Assembly: GCA_001972305.1 (NCBI GenBank)
Contig: BDDD01000717.1
Span: 7,106-71,105, forward strand
Length of the DNA stretch: 64,000 bases
DNA from: Cephalotus follicularis
Taxonomy: Eukaryota > Streptophyta > Magnoliopsida > Oxalidales > Cephalotaceae
Direction of reading: 5' to 3'
The stretch's first letter is position 1, and each line of letters begins with the position of its first letter. This document shows, in pieces, positions 44,600 through 56,227 of this stretch. A model generated the notes under the pieces. It saw nothing but the letters and a program-made list of their open reading frames with translations. It made no database searches and was not told the DNA's origin. Both the position numbers and the translations under genes were made by a program.

Positions 44600-46715
44600 T
44601 GTAATACCCTGCTTGTTCGTAAATATATTTTACGGATTTCATGTGTGTGGTCGGGCTTTTTAATTGTGTTTAATTTTAAAGTCCGGTTGCCGTTTTGTTT
44701 TGGGCCTATGTGATTTGGGTTGTTGATACAGCCTAAATTTTTGGGATATGTTAAGCTATGTTGGGTTTATTTTATCAAAATTTTTATTTCATTAAAACAA
44801 TTTATCTTTTAATTTATAAATCCTTTTTGTTTTATTTATTTTAATTATTCCTTTATTTCCTTTTTATTTTCTTTTCCTTTTCCCTTCTTTCCTATTTTTC
44901 TTATTCTTCCTATTCTTCTTCCTTCTTTCCCCGAAGTCTCTCCCTCCCTCATAAATTTTACACGCCTTCAATCTTTCCTTCCCTTATTCAGCCGATTCTT
45001 GTTCCTTCTCCTACCTTATGTGGGCAGATTTGGTCTTCTAATTCCATTTAAAGAGTGATATTGCCTTTGTCATAAGATATTCTCTCCTCTCTTGAAAGCA
45101 AATGCAGAAATTTTGCAAGCAAGAATATGTAGTGTTCTTTATACGTTTACGTCATCAACAATCAGGTTTGTGCATTGTGAATTCAACCCTTGATTGTTCT
45201 GTTTTAGTTATACTTCTTTTGACAAGCTTTGAGTTTGTATATTCGTTTTTCCCTCTCTTTGTTTTGTTTCTTTGTTTAGCCTCGTAATCATAGAATTGTG
45301 GTGTTTCTCATACGGTTTCTGTGTTCCCCATATCATTACAGGTCAGTTAATTCGTCTCCTCTAATGATAGTTTTGTTTCAATGTCATGCTTGGAGTTTTT
45401 ATGCTCTTGGTGTCTTTGGTTTCAATTCCCATATCTAAATGTGTTGTCATTGTGTTAATATAATTGTCAACACGTTTTATACACATAGATGTGTCATAAA
45501 CTGGTTTTTATAACATCTAAAACTGATAAAAGACAGAATCTGGACATAAATATGCATTGCCTTCTTGTTTCCCTTTTGTAAGTTAACCCACTGTCAGGTT
45601 GTTTTGTTGTCAATTCTGTGTTTTTATGTCACCTACAAGTCATATATGATCATAAGTTTATGTCCATATGTCTCTGGTTTAATGTAGCAACCATTTGAAC
45701 CATTTTCAGTATTGAATTGTCGAATTTCCAACTGTTCTGTCGTCCAGAACAGTCGGCTGTCTCTGTGGACAGTCGGCTGGAATGGATGAGTAGCCGACTG
45801 CCATATGAATGCAGTCGACTGCCTTAGGTTAAGTAGTCGACTGGAGGTATGAACCAGTCGACTGCCTGCACTTTCAAGTGAGTAGTCGACTGGACCTTTT
45901 GAATAGTCGACTGTCTTGCTTCCCCAGTCGACTGGTGCCCTGTATTAGTCGACTGTTTTGCCCAGAAATGTACTGTTTTCAACTGTTTCAATTCGTTATA
46001 TCCCCGAATCGATCCCAGTCTTTTCCAAACACCGTTAAGATTCTGTTTTATACTTCTAATGAGTTTTAGACTCTTATACGTATGATTTTGAATGTATTTT
46101 TAGATTGATTATGATTCAAGTGAAGTTTGGTTTAAGTCATCTATTCGTTAGTACTTTGTGAGCGCATAAGGTACGGATTTTCTGTTCCTTGGCTATCTAA
46201 TATTCGAACTGAAAACAGTTTTGCTAAGCTTCTTCGTTTATGAAATTGAGAATGTTTTATGACTTTGACATGTTTTGAACTTAAAGTTGGTTTATGATTC
46301 CGACTTTATCCATACGATATGAAATGATACGATATGTTATGATACGATATGTTATGATACCGTTGTGAGCGATTTTCTGAATATGTTGTGAGGAAACATA
46401 TTTTATGTGATTTTGAATTGATTCTGATAAATCAATTATTTTTGAAATAAATACTGAGTATTGTACCCACCTATGGGGCGTACCATAGGCACGTCGTAGG
46501 TCTGGCACGGGGACGTGACACTTTCGTAGCAGTGTGATTAGACTACGGCGTCTCTGAGTGTATGAACAAATCCCATGAGGTGGATTTGTGGATCCGCTAT
46601 GTATGATAGAGGCGTATGAATCGATTTTAGTTTATGTGATCTGAGGTGTGAATCAGATATGTGATCCGAGGTGTGATCGGATATGTGTATGTGAGAATTG
46701 ATTAGTGCCGTACAC
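44600..46715 (+). repeat. Element A 3' LTR (end truncated)
   Basis: It matches 37807-39930 closely, up to GTGCCGTACAC at 46715. The last about 400 bp is missing. Hairpin 1 lies at 46470-46489. Confidence 0.9.
45747..45962. repeat. AGTCGACTG motif array, A 3' LTR
   Basis: Ten sites in the same order as in the 5' LTR. Positions that are TG or CA in one copy are CG in the other (for example TAGTTGACTG against TAGTCGACTG). Confidence 0.9.
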
Positions 46716-48840
46716 CATGGCTTTACCACTAGCTTTAGTGTCAACGGTTAAACATCAAATATAAGGACTGTGCCACAAATTCAATCCAAAACAACCACCA
46801 AAAACCAAAACAATGTTTAACTGGTGTTGATTAGTACACCCTGATACCAATTGTAAGAATAAAAACGAGTTTATAGTCATTTTAGGCGTTAAGTGCATAG
46901 GATGTATAACTTTAATTTTCATTAAAGTGGCTCTATAACATAAACATCCCATAAACTCACTCCATAAACGAATACAAACAACCTAGGATCGCTAATCAAC
47001 AGACCAGATAAACAATATAATCATACATAGAAGGATAGAGTTTATACCCAGCAACCAACTCCTTCCTTCAAGTTTTCATTATGAGACTTCAACCTTTTAC
47101 TTAGGAACGAGCAGCAGTGGAATAACCACTGTAAAACAATTCCTATAACACTAATCCTAGTATAGGATTAATATAGGGAATGAAGAGCTCAATGCAAGCA
47201 ATACACCACCTATAATAATCAAGTTGTGGTGTGTTTCGGTATTGTTTTCTTTCTCTCTGTTTTGTTCTACACTAAGAACAAACCAACGCACAATTGCTAT
47301 CTCTCTATCTCAAACAACGTTTTTGGAAGGAGCCAAAAACCGGACTTTTGAAAACGTTTTCTCTAATTGCTCTTTATGCACTCATGCATGGAGAGTAATC
47401 ATCCACCAATTGTGGATCATGATTAAGCCTTCCATACAAGAAAACACGCCATAAGGATTCCCTACCATGAATATAGATCCCGTTTCTTTTCTTTTGGCTC
47501 CATAATGCATGACTCAAGGTTTTACCAAAGCTGTTTGCATGACATACGAAATGTCTATGCAAGGAAGATGCGTTGTTTTCCAAAAACAAATGTGCATGTA
47601 TTCTTTAATCCATGCAGTAGGCATGCAACAAACGTGTAGAGAGAAATGAGAGACAAGAGAAATACATAATCTAATTATGCATTAATACCAAAAATCATAT
47701 TAGTATATTATGTCAACTAACTAGTCACATAACATCAATAATACACCATGATATAACATGTGCTACAACTCATTATAAAACAATACGATATATGTATCTA
47801 ATACATATACTCGTTAGGCGGGACCTGAAAGTCAGTAATTAATCGGTAACGATGGAGTGTTACTAAGACGCCTTGCTCTTAAGTAAACTTACCGTAAATA
47901 GTCCTTGACTACTTTAATACCCTGAACCTATGACTATCATATTCAAAGTTTGTAAATTAATCCCTTGATTAATTTCCACAACTAAGTCTGTTTCTGATAC
48001 ATTTGATACTTTATCCTGACGACAGTTACCATGTACTATAATCCCTTCTCATCCTCGGCTCTGATCACGGCCTAGGGCAAGGATACGTGTTAACCCTAGA
48101 TATGCCGATATCCATAAATCTGTATTTTACCATCATAACTATCAACAAGCATTTTCGGAAACCCTAGGTTCCAGCTCGCCATAACCTCGCCAGGTATTTC
48201 AAAGTCCATAATGAATACATATACTATAGAGACAATCACCCTCACATCGGGGGTGACGATCCCATGTTCTGCACTCACTTACATTCACATAAATCCTGCA
48301 AGACCGAAAAGTTGCCTGTTTGCCAATCCCGCAAAAGAACTGGGTAGGGAAAATATCAAAGTCAGCCAGTTTCTATGCAATGCACAGTAGCCGCTCATGT
48401 CTAAGGATGAGAGAAGTCCATCCAGAACTTGCTATACTCGTAGAGTCTACACACTACTGTCCCGTATGGGAATATCTACTGACATGGGATATGTGACCAT
48501 CCAAGTAGTATTCTCATGGTGGGTCATGTTCTGTGTACATGCTCCCAGCACGCACCCCGTACTAGCTTTAGGGGTCAACCCAAGTGGCAATGAGATACTC
48601 CGCCCTCCCATTCGTGAGAGCAAGCATGATACAGCAAGTCTGTTCGGTTCACAAATTCCCTAAGTAAGTGAACCTATGACTTGGAATAGTTTAGCCATAG
48701 GGAATAAGGAAGTCGCTCTCATAGCCCTAGGCTCGACAACCAACCCTTTGATGTGACAGGGCACCATATATGTAAGCAGTGTCATGCTTCAATTATGTGA
48801 TAAAACATATACAGTTATGCAAATTATAAAACACATTTGC
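46716..48840 (-). mobile_element. E-family copia LTR and PBS, reverse
   Basis: The PBS complement is at 46838-46849 (TGGTATCAGGGTG on the minus strand), two bases from an LTR end (TGTAAGAATA at 46852 on the plus strand). 46716-46837 is leader sequence. The LTR runs to about 48840, where its start is cut by the next LTR. 48540-48760 matches element E's LTR at 24300-24550. It could be the 5' LTR of the copia gag-integrase at 25988-28168, separated from it by elements F and A. Small frames inside are not genes. Confidence 0.75.
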
Positions 48841-50382
48841 TCAGTGTAACATGGATAGAGAAAGATTGTATATATAATGAGCAGAGTACAAGTACATCCA
48901 ACCACCTAGTTGCTTGACGGGTCGCACTCTCTCTAACACTAAGTGTCTTCCATAGACATGGTGTGCTATTAACGTTGACGCCTGAAGTATGCATTGACGC
49001 CCAGACCGAGTGTTGGTGCCTAAGAGGACTGCCATGCACATTGACGCGTAGAGTAGACATTGACACCTAAGAGAACTGCTATAAACGTTGACACGTATAG
49101 GGTATACGTTGACGCCAAAAGAGACTGATTACATTTTGGAGCACAAGGTGTCGTACACGTTGACGCCTAGAGTTAGGTGTTGACGAAGTGTCTGTTGCAT
49201 TTTTAGCAAATGTTTACCTACATATTGCTATGATTTGGTCGAGCTTTCCTTGCCATGTGCTGATTAGCGTCAATATATGTACGGGTTGAATTGAGTAAAT
49301 GATTTCTAAAATGTTTTGTCATTTTGGAAAAGTATATACATGATTTTATTATAAATCATTATTTGATATGAAATATTACATTTCAACATATTTGAAACGT
49401 GGTTTCAGGGATTGCTACATATTTTGAATGAATATGTTTTGGTAAGTATTTTATGAAACATAAATTACTTGATGATGATTTTTGAAAGGGTTGAATATAT
49501 AAATTACTTGAAACATAATTGATTGATTTTATTTGGTGAGATTTCCTAGCACCACCGGGACGGTTAACTTACGAGCTTTCCCAGCACGGGAGGGGCCGAT
49601 TAGCATGATTGGATTTTTGGGCTTTCCTCACATTGGACTGTTAGCTCGCGTGTGCTTCCCGCCTTGGACGGTTAGCATTATTGGATTATGGGATGTTGTT
49701 CCTCGCCTTGGATGGTCAGCCTGCATGCCTTCCTCGCCTTGGACGGTTAGCATCTTTTGAGTAGTCAAGCTTTCCTAGCCTTGTGCTGGTTAGCCTCGAT
49801 ACATATGGATTGTCTGGTCCTTTTGGACATGACTGATGGATTGTGCAGTTATAGCCACTTGGCATGATTGTTGCTTGTTGATAGATACATATATACGTAT
49901 ATATGTATATATATTGTGTATTGCATCATGAATGCATTAATTACATGACATCTGTTATCGCTGTCCCCAAAGTATCTTTATATTTTCTCTACTTAGCCAG
50001 TGGATTCGGCTAACCCTATCAATTTTAGATTGATGCAGCGGATCAGCATCTGGGAGCATGGGGAAAGCGGAGTGAAGAGTTTAAGTTTTCTTTTTCTTTG
50101 AGGATAATATTTCAATGGATTTATGTATTGATGGATATTGGATGTATTGACTGATTCAGTTCACGCTCCGTTTTGTGGGCAATTAACGATGGTTATTGTA
50201 ATTGTCATTAAACAAATGATAACATGTAGTATGGGATGCGTGTTACGTACTTAATTCAGCTTATGATTATATGCTTCCGCAATGACATGATATGATTAGA
50301 AAATTCCCGTATTTTTAGATAAGATGAATATATGTTGATTGCCATGACCTCCGGGTCATACATCGGGAATGGGGTGTGAAAC
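48841..50382 (+). repeat. Epsilon LTR (start truncated)
   Basis: It ends GGGGTGTGAAAC, a near-match to the GGGGTGTGACA end of the beta and delta LTRs. It shares with them GCCACTTGGCAT, the TAGCC/GGCTA stem (49994-50012), CACGCTCCGTTTT and TATGCTTCCGCAA. Its front part holds a GTTGACGCC array. A direct-repeat-like stretch with CCTTGGACGGTTAGC (49650-49760) is in the middle. Confidence 0.7.
48965..49185. repeat. ACGTTGACGCC motif array, epsilon LTR
   Basis: About nine sites of the type ACGTTGACGCCTA or CATTGACGCC, roughly 20-30 bp apart. It is the TTGAC form of the GTCGAC arrays. Confidence 0.75.
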
Positions 50383-50389
50383 TAAGACC

Positions 50390-50961
50390 GTATTTTTAGG
50401 CCCATACTATCAAGGTTTTGATGACAAGCCACTTAGAAAGGTTCTAGCAAAGCGAGATGCGTCGGGCAGACTAGTCAAGTGGTATGTCGAGTTGGGCGAA
50501 TACGATGTGAAGTTTGAAGCCAGAGCAGCAATAAAATCATAGGTCTTGGCGGATTTTGTAGGAGATAATACGCCTACAAAGTGTATGGAAGAAGGCACCT
50601 CAGAAAATGAAAAAGGGATATGGAAACTATCAGTTGGTGGCTTATCCTGTGTGTCCGAAAGTAGAGCATGATTGGTGTTGACTAATCCAAATAGACCTTG
50701 GAGTATGCTCTGAGATTTGGGTTCAAAGCGACCAGTAACGAAGCGGAATGTGAAGCTCTAATAGCCGGACTGACAATTGCAAAGCACTTAGAGGTTCAAA
50801 AAATAGAAGCCTCTAGTGATTCTCAACTAGTAGTTGGTCTGGTAAGTGGGGAGTTTGAGGCCAGGGAAGAGTCCATGGGTAAATACCTAGCCCATTTACA
50901 GAATTTGAAGTCGGCTTTCCAAGTATTCCAAGTCTTGAAAGTGCCCAGAGCATACCAGTAG
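50390..50961 (+). pseudogene. RNase H pair, element H
   Basis: The end of the first RNase H is recognisable (DKPLRKVLAKRDASGRLVKW, YVELGEYDVKFEARAAI, VLADFVGD), with one TAG. The second, extra RNase H follows: LEYALRFGFKATSNEAECEA, LIAGLTIAKHLEVQKIEASS, DSQLVVGLVSGEFEAREESM. This additional RNase H is a Tat-lineage trait. Several frame changes and stops are present. Confidence 0.8.
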
Positions 50962-51221
50962 TTAAAACTAGCTACAGCGAGGGATTTAAATAAAAATCAA
51001 ATAGTGCTAGTAGATTACCTAGAAAGCCCACCATCACCGAAGTGGACGTGATGGATATTGATGCACCACAAGTGCAAAACTGGATGACTTCGTTCATTAA
51101 ATGGCTAAGGGATGGAATTTTGCCAGAGGACCCAGATGAGGCGAGAAGGTTGGTATACATATCCAACCGTTAGCAATTCAGAGAAGGGATCATCTACAAA
51201 AGGCCTTTTTCTTTCCCACAA

Positions 51222-52283
51222 TTGAGATGTTTGACTCCCTCAGAGGTAAACTACGAACTAAGGGAAGTCCACGAAGGAGTATGTGGAAATCACACGGGGG
51301 GCAAGACCTTGTCAAAAAAAAATTTGAGGCAGGGCTATTTCTGGGCCACCATGCACCAAGATGTCATCGACTTTGTCAGAAAGTGTGATAAGTGTCAGAG
51401 GAATGCTAATATAAGCAGAAGACCATCAGAGCCTTTGACATCCATCATGGCCCCTAGGCTCTTCACACAATGGGGGATGGACTTTGCCGGACCATTACCA
51501 GTGGTAACATGGCAGAGAAAGTACCTCATTGTGGTAGTGGACTACTTCACCAAATGGGTAGAAGTCGAGCCCCTAGCCTCAATAACAGAGAAGAACATGA
51601 AAAGCTTTGTTTGAAAGTCAATCATTTGCCAATTTGGGGTCCCTAGAGTGATTGTCTCTGACAATGGGAAGGAATTTGACTACCAAGCTTTCTGAGATTT
51701 TCGCAAAGAGTTCAATCATAGGATTGCATCGGTAGCCTATCTCCAGAGCAATGGCCAAGCAGAGGTCATCAATAGAGAAATCATCTTACGCTTGAAAAAA
51801 TGCCTCGAAGATAGCAAAGGAAGATGGACAGAGGAGGTATCTACCGTACAGTGGGCTTATAGAACCACTCCTCAGACCTCAACTGGTGAGTCCCCATTTA
51901 GCCTTTGTTTCGAATGCTATGATACCGATGGAGATTGAAGTAAATTCCCCTAGAGTTTTGCTTTTCAATGAAGCTAATAATGATGAAGGCTTGAGAAATC
52001 TCCACGATTTAGTGGAAGAGCTCAGAGATAAAGCTATAATCTGAGTAGCAGCTTACCAACAGAGGGTGAGCCGTTATTACAATAAAAGAGTAAATCCTAC
52101 ACCACTAAGGCAGGGAAACCTAGTCCTCCGCAAAGTGGCAATAGTTGATCCTACCGGAACCAGAGGAAAGTTAGCTCCAAATTGGGAAAGTGCTCCACCT
52201 GGAACATTCAAACTTGAAACTCTGGGGGGCAAAGAGCTTCCTAGAGCTTGGAATGCCGAGCATCTAAGAAAATATTATCAATA
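51222..52283 (+). pseudogene. Integrase, element H
   Basis: Zinc region REVHEGVCGNHTGGKTLSKK and KCDKCQRNA. Catalytic core: GMDFAGPLP, VSDNGKEFD and SNGQAEVINREI, so all three acidic residues are visible. Then QWAYRTTPQTSTGESPFSL. A frameshift at about 51920 is followed by IEVNSPRVLLFNEANNDEGL. It ends with YYNKRVNPTPLRQGNLVLRK and LPRAWNAEHLRKYY at TAA 52282-52284. TGA and TAA-type stops occur at about 51612, 51693 and 52042. Confidence 0.87.
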
Positions 52284-52632
52284 AAGTTTGTAAAGTGTAC
52301 AAACAGTCAAGAATGTCAATACAAAGAATTTTTTCAAATAGAAGTTGTATAGTTCCAAGTTTGCATGGGACAAGAGGTCCAATGTTCACATCCTCAAACC
52401 TCTGAACAACCTCCAATAAGCTCCCTTAGAAAAAAAGCTTTAATACAAGCTTGTCAGACCACGCTCCTAAGGGAGTTATCAAAGAAGACTCCCATTAGAG
52501 GAGCTATCAGTGCAGCCCTTAACACAGTACTAGACCTATCCAAGTCTCAACAGACTAAGCACAAAGGTAGACTAATGTCTGGAATAGACTGAAGTCTATA
52601 ATCTGAGAAGACTCCCACCAGAGGAGCACCCA
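52284..52632 (+). other. Element H 3' region, first part
   Basis: No gene that I can support. It contains GACTCCCA-type repeats (near 52488 and 52608) that also occur after G at 59489-59500, which shows the two sides belong together. Confidence 0.55.
52628..52632. repeat. Target site duplication ACCCA of solo LTR G (left)
   Basis: The same five bases stand at 59424-59428 just after the LTR end. Confidence 0.9.
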
Positions 52633-53974
52633 TGACACGCCCCGTTCCCGGGCATCCCCACCAGAGGACGGTCATGCCAGGTGGAAGGATCCTTAACCAA
52701 AACCCAACAAACACCAAGGCTAACGCTAAGGCCAGGGTAGGCGTTAAAACACACTGCCGAGGAGAGCCGTGCACCCCAGGCCAACCGCACCCAGGGCATA
52801 AAATGAGAAATGCCCAAGTAGGGAAGAGAAAAGAAGGGAGGGTAAAACCACAAAAGAACCCTTACTTAACTATCCCCAAAGCTCACCGTTTAACTAAAAG
52901 AAACGCATACAACACCCCCTTAGCAAACACACCGTTTAACTGAAGGGAACATGCCAGGGAAGGGAACCAGGGCAGAGAATGCAACACTACGTCTTGCCCG
53001 GGGTCCTGAGCAGGGATGCCAAAAGAAATAACGTAACGTAAACTAGGCCTGCGCCCAATCCTAAGACATGCCTTCCAAGGATGAACCATCCTCAGGCATG
53101 TCCTCATTGGATGACAACACTTAACAAAAAGCTAAGCCTGGGATCAACACAAGGGTTCGGGGACAACGCCAAGCGCATGGGACAACCACCCGAGGTCTCA
53201 GAAACACTCGAACTACACCAAGGAGATAACATCTCATCTCGGCTAGGTGCCCAGGGGATCCACCAAGGCTCACCCACCAAAACGTCTCCAGGGACCGAGC
53301 TGGTCCGAGGTCGGGAGGTTGAGAAAAACTAAGGAAAACTACTTACCTCAACCAAACGTTAACAACATGCCCGGGGATGCCACTAGACCTCAGCTTAGGG
53401 TCAACCAACCCAAGCTACAAGGTCAACCTAAAGGTTTGACCAACCGAGATCAAGCCACCCCTTTTACCCCGGCATCTCAGCAGAGGTGCCACGCACGAAA
53501 GGCCTAAGAAGAAACACTGCCGTTTCACCAAGGCTAGGGCTGGGAACACCTGCTCCCCTGCCAGGGTCCCATAACCCCTGAACTTAAACGTCGTCCCTGC
53601 ACACCCCAAACATTAAGTGAAAATAGCGGCAGGGCTGAGAGAATAGCACAAACAACAAGCATATAAAACAAGAAAAGAATTTTATACACAGTCCCGAGCA
53701 ACCTGCCGAGGACACAACATCCAAAAGTTTAAACACAAGTTTATAAAGAAAGATTTTACAAGGTATAGCTATTAAACAAAAACTATACTAAAAAAACCCC
53801 ATGAATGTCCCCAAATGCATGAAGGTGCCTGTGGCCTAGGAGCCCTCCTAAGGTGCTGCGTGTAACGCCCGAGATTTCCATGTATTATTATTTCACAATG
53901 TATTTGTACTCTTTAATTGTGGAATTAATAAAAGGATGGATTTTCCAAATTTGGTGATGTTTTCCAATACTTCT

Positions 53975-54080
53975 TATGTCGACGCCTTTTTGACAGAGTG
54001 TTTCACGTAACTGCATGCACATGCACCACGATCCGGACCAAAGACATCGACGTCTTTGGTAAGACGTCGACGTCTTAAGT
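53975..54080. repeat. GTCGACG cluster in beta LTR
   Basis: Four sites: TGTCGACGCC, ACATCGACGTC and two overlapping GACGTCGACGTC-type copies followed by TT. It is the smallest of the arrays. Confidence 0.7.
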
Positions 54081-54160
54081 TCTTGCCTCGCTCGGTTGCC
54101 TGATGTAGGGGCCGGAGTGGGAGTGTAGCGTGGGGCCAGGAGTTGGCGGCGCTACACATA

Positions 54161-54272
54161 CTGCCTGTTGTAGTCCTATGTGGACATCCTGCCTGTTGTA
54201 GTCCTATGTGGACATCCTGCCTGTTGTAGTCCTATGTGGACATCCTGCCTGTTGTAGTCCTATGTGGACACC
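54161..54272. repeat. 28-bp tandem repeat, four copies
   Basis: The units begin at 54161, 54189, 54217 and 54245, each starting CTGCCTGTTGTAGTCC. They are identical except near the end of the last. A degenerate fifth unit follows. Confidence 0.92.
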
Positions 54273-54507
54273 CTGTACTGCGTGTTGGTCCTGCACGGAC
54301 ATTACTGTGATTGTGATGTAGCCCTGGCCAGGTTACTACTGTACTGTTACTGCTTACGTATATTTCTTATATATGTAACACTGATATTTTACTGTACTGA
54401 CATACGTATTTTCACATATGTATAAACTGGGTCTCCACTGTAATGCATCATTTATGCATTCATATCATGACATGCATTGATTTTAATCTTGAGCTGCTGT
54501 TATGCTT

Positions 54508-54530
54508 TAGCCAAGTGAGGACAACGGCTA
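54508..54530 (+). other. Conserved LTR stem-loop TAGCC/GGCTA
   Basis: Stem TAGCC (54508-54512) and GGCTA (54526-54530) with a 13-nt loop AAGTGAGGACAAC, 400-odd bp from the LTR end. Equivalent stems are at 12834, 19046, 49994 and, with other bases, 3932. Confidence 0.6.
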
Positions 54531-55263
54531 ACCCCCTACTTTTCAGATTGATGCGTGGACTGGCCGGACAGACATGAGCGAAGACCCAGTTGTTGTTTTC
54601 TTCATTTTACTTCTCGTGTTGTGCATCACACCTGTAGTGGTTATGCTTTTGAGTTGTACTGTTATCTTGGTTATGTTCTTAAAAGAATTCAAACTTGTAT
54701 TGTTTTTCACGCTCCGTTTTATGGGCGGTTAACTGTATCGGACTTGTTCTTGAGTAGCGTGTGGTATGGGACACACGTTACGGTTTACATCTTATGGTTT
54801 TGAGCTTCCGCAACTGTTGTACCTTGTTAAAGGTTTAAGTTTATTTTTATGGTTTTGCATGAGCTGTATGTTTATGTTAATTGCCTTTACCGCTTTAATG
54901 CTGCGTTTTGTAAACGGGGTGTGACACTGCGTCCAGTGTCTACCTCTTCCAACAAGCTGTCCTTAGTGGATCTCAAGAACATTGCTCCCCGCTACCTTTG
55001 CACACAAAACTGAGAGGGGATTAGTCCAACTGACTAGTGAGCAAGATCAAAAAGGTATCCTGGGTGACCCACTTCCACCGAGGTGCCAAGAGTCAAGATG
55101 AACGTGCCCTGCCCCAACTGGGCCGAGGACAAACCATCTTCCCTGCTCAACAAAACAAGGCAGAGGTGAAAGTATACAAGGATATCGATAACAAAGAAAA
55201 GTCCGAGGAGACGTACGAGCTACCAACTCAATGACTGACCTCAAGGAAAGAAGATAAACAACA

Positions 55264-55264
<1 letters not shown>

Positions 55265-55301
<37 letters not shown>
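55265..55301. repeat. (TA)n microsatellite
   Basis: Uninterrupted TA run of about 37 bases in the gamma solo LTR. Confidence 0.95.
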
Positions 55302-55305
<4 letters not shown>

Positions 55306-56227
55306 ACATGCCAAGGATCCAAGGATCAACAAAGATAACCTCTAAGGATCAACATTTCACAAGGGGACTACTAGTACTGTATCAATCACAAGCACATTCC
55401 ACACACGCACATGCACAAATGACTCACACACTTCCATAGCCGGAATCGCCTCGGCAGCATAAATAACAAAACTCCGTTGACATTCTATCAACGCGGTCAT
55501 GGGCTACAGGATTGAACACATCCCTCATATACTCAATATAGATACCCACTTCCAGAGCACCGCATGAACATTGGTAGAAGAGCTACACAAGCACTCATCC
55601 CCCGGCAGTCATACGTTAGCGCACCTCACTACATGAACCTCGATCGAGGGGCTATGCAAGCCCACCCCCGTCGGCAGTCACGAGCTCAGCACTACACTAG
55701 GTGAACCTCGACCGAGGCTCTACCTCGTCAGCAATCACATAGCGTTAGTATCGTACAAGTGGCTCATGAATCGCCATTCAGCTCTTCCCTTGACGAGATA
55801 ACAGAGGAGAACCTCGGCTCAAAGGTAAGTGTATCACTACTTAGACCATCTCGTGCCGGGAATATCAAACATAACCAAGTAACCAGCACCCAGTAACCAG
55901 TATCCGAGCACAACAACACATGATATCAAATAAAGCATGAATACTCAATAAGAAAGGGGAAACAACAAGTTCAACCTGGCAAAGCAGTATTCACATGCAA
56001 TATCAACAAGATGGCAGGAGAAGAAATTCTAGTCAAGATAATATCATGGAAGGCATATAGTCAACAACTCTCAGTTATCAATTGATAGAAAGAAGAACAT
56101 CCCACTCACTAGTATCAACAACTTTCTCAGCTAGTTCCCTTGTTGTACGGACTCCGTGCCTAGATCTTCCACTGCAAGACCAACACACAACAACGCTTAG
56201 CTACCAAAAACAACATCTCTGAAGCTA

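Larger units (their letters stand above)
37807..46715 (+). mobile_element. Element A: Ty3/gypsy chromovirus, alpha LTRs
   Basis: 5' LTR 37807-40319 (2513 bp), PBS, gag-pol in 40491-44545, PPT, and 3' LTR 44600-46715 (truncated). It sits in the F 5' LTR. It lacks the RT catalytic core (junction near 42388) and has eight nonsense codons and one late frameshift. The LTRs differ by only a few per cent by eye, so it is a young insertion in this stack. Confidence 0.9.
53861..54926 (+). mobile_element. Solo LTR, beta family
   Basis: 1066 bp, TGTAACGCCC to GGGGTGTGACA, between CTGCG at 53856-53860 and CTGCG at 54927-54931. It holds a small GTCGACG cluster (53975-54080), a 28-bp tandem repeat (54161-54272), the stem TAGCC/GGCTA (54508-54530), and the CACGCTCCGTTTT and CTTCCGCAACTGTT stretches common to delta and epsilon. 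Confidence 0.93.

Noticed and set aside
47224..48663. Possible small host genes between element A and the epsilon LTR
   Set aside because: The region is collinear with an E-family copia LTR in reverse; frames are short and lack family features.
54161..54272. 28-bp tandem repeat as a centromeric satellite
   Set aside because: Only four copies, confined to one solo LTR; too few for a satellite array.
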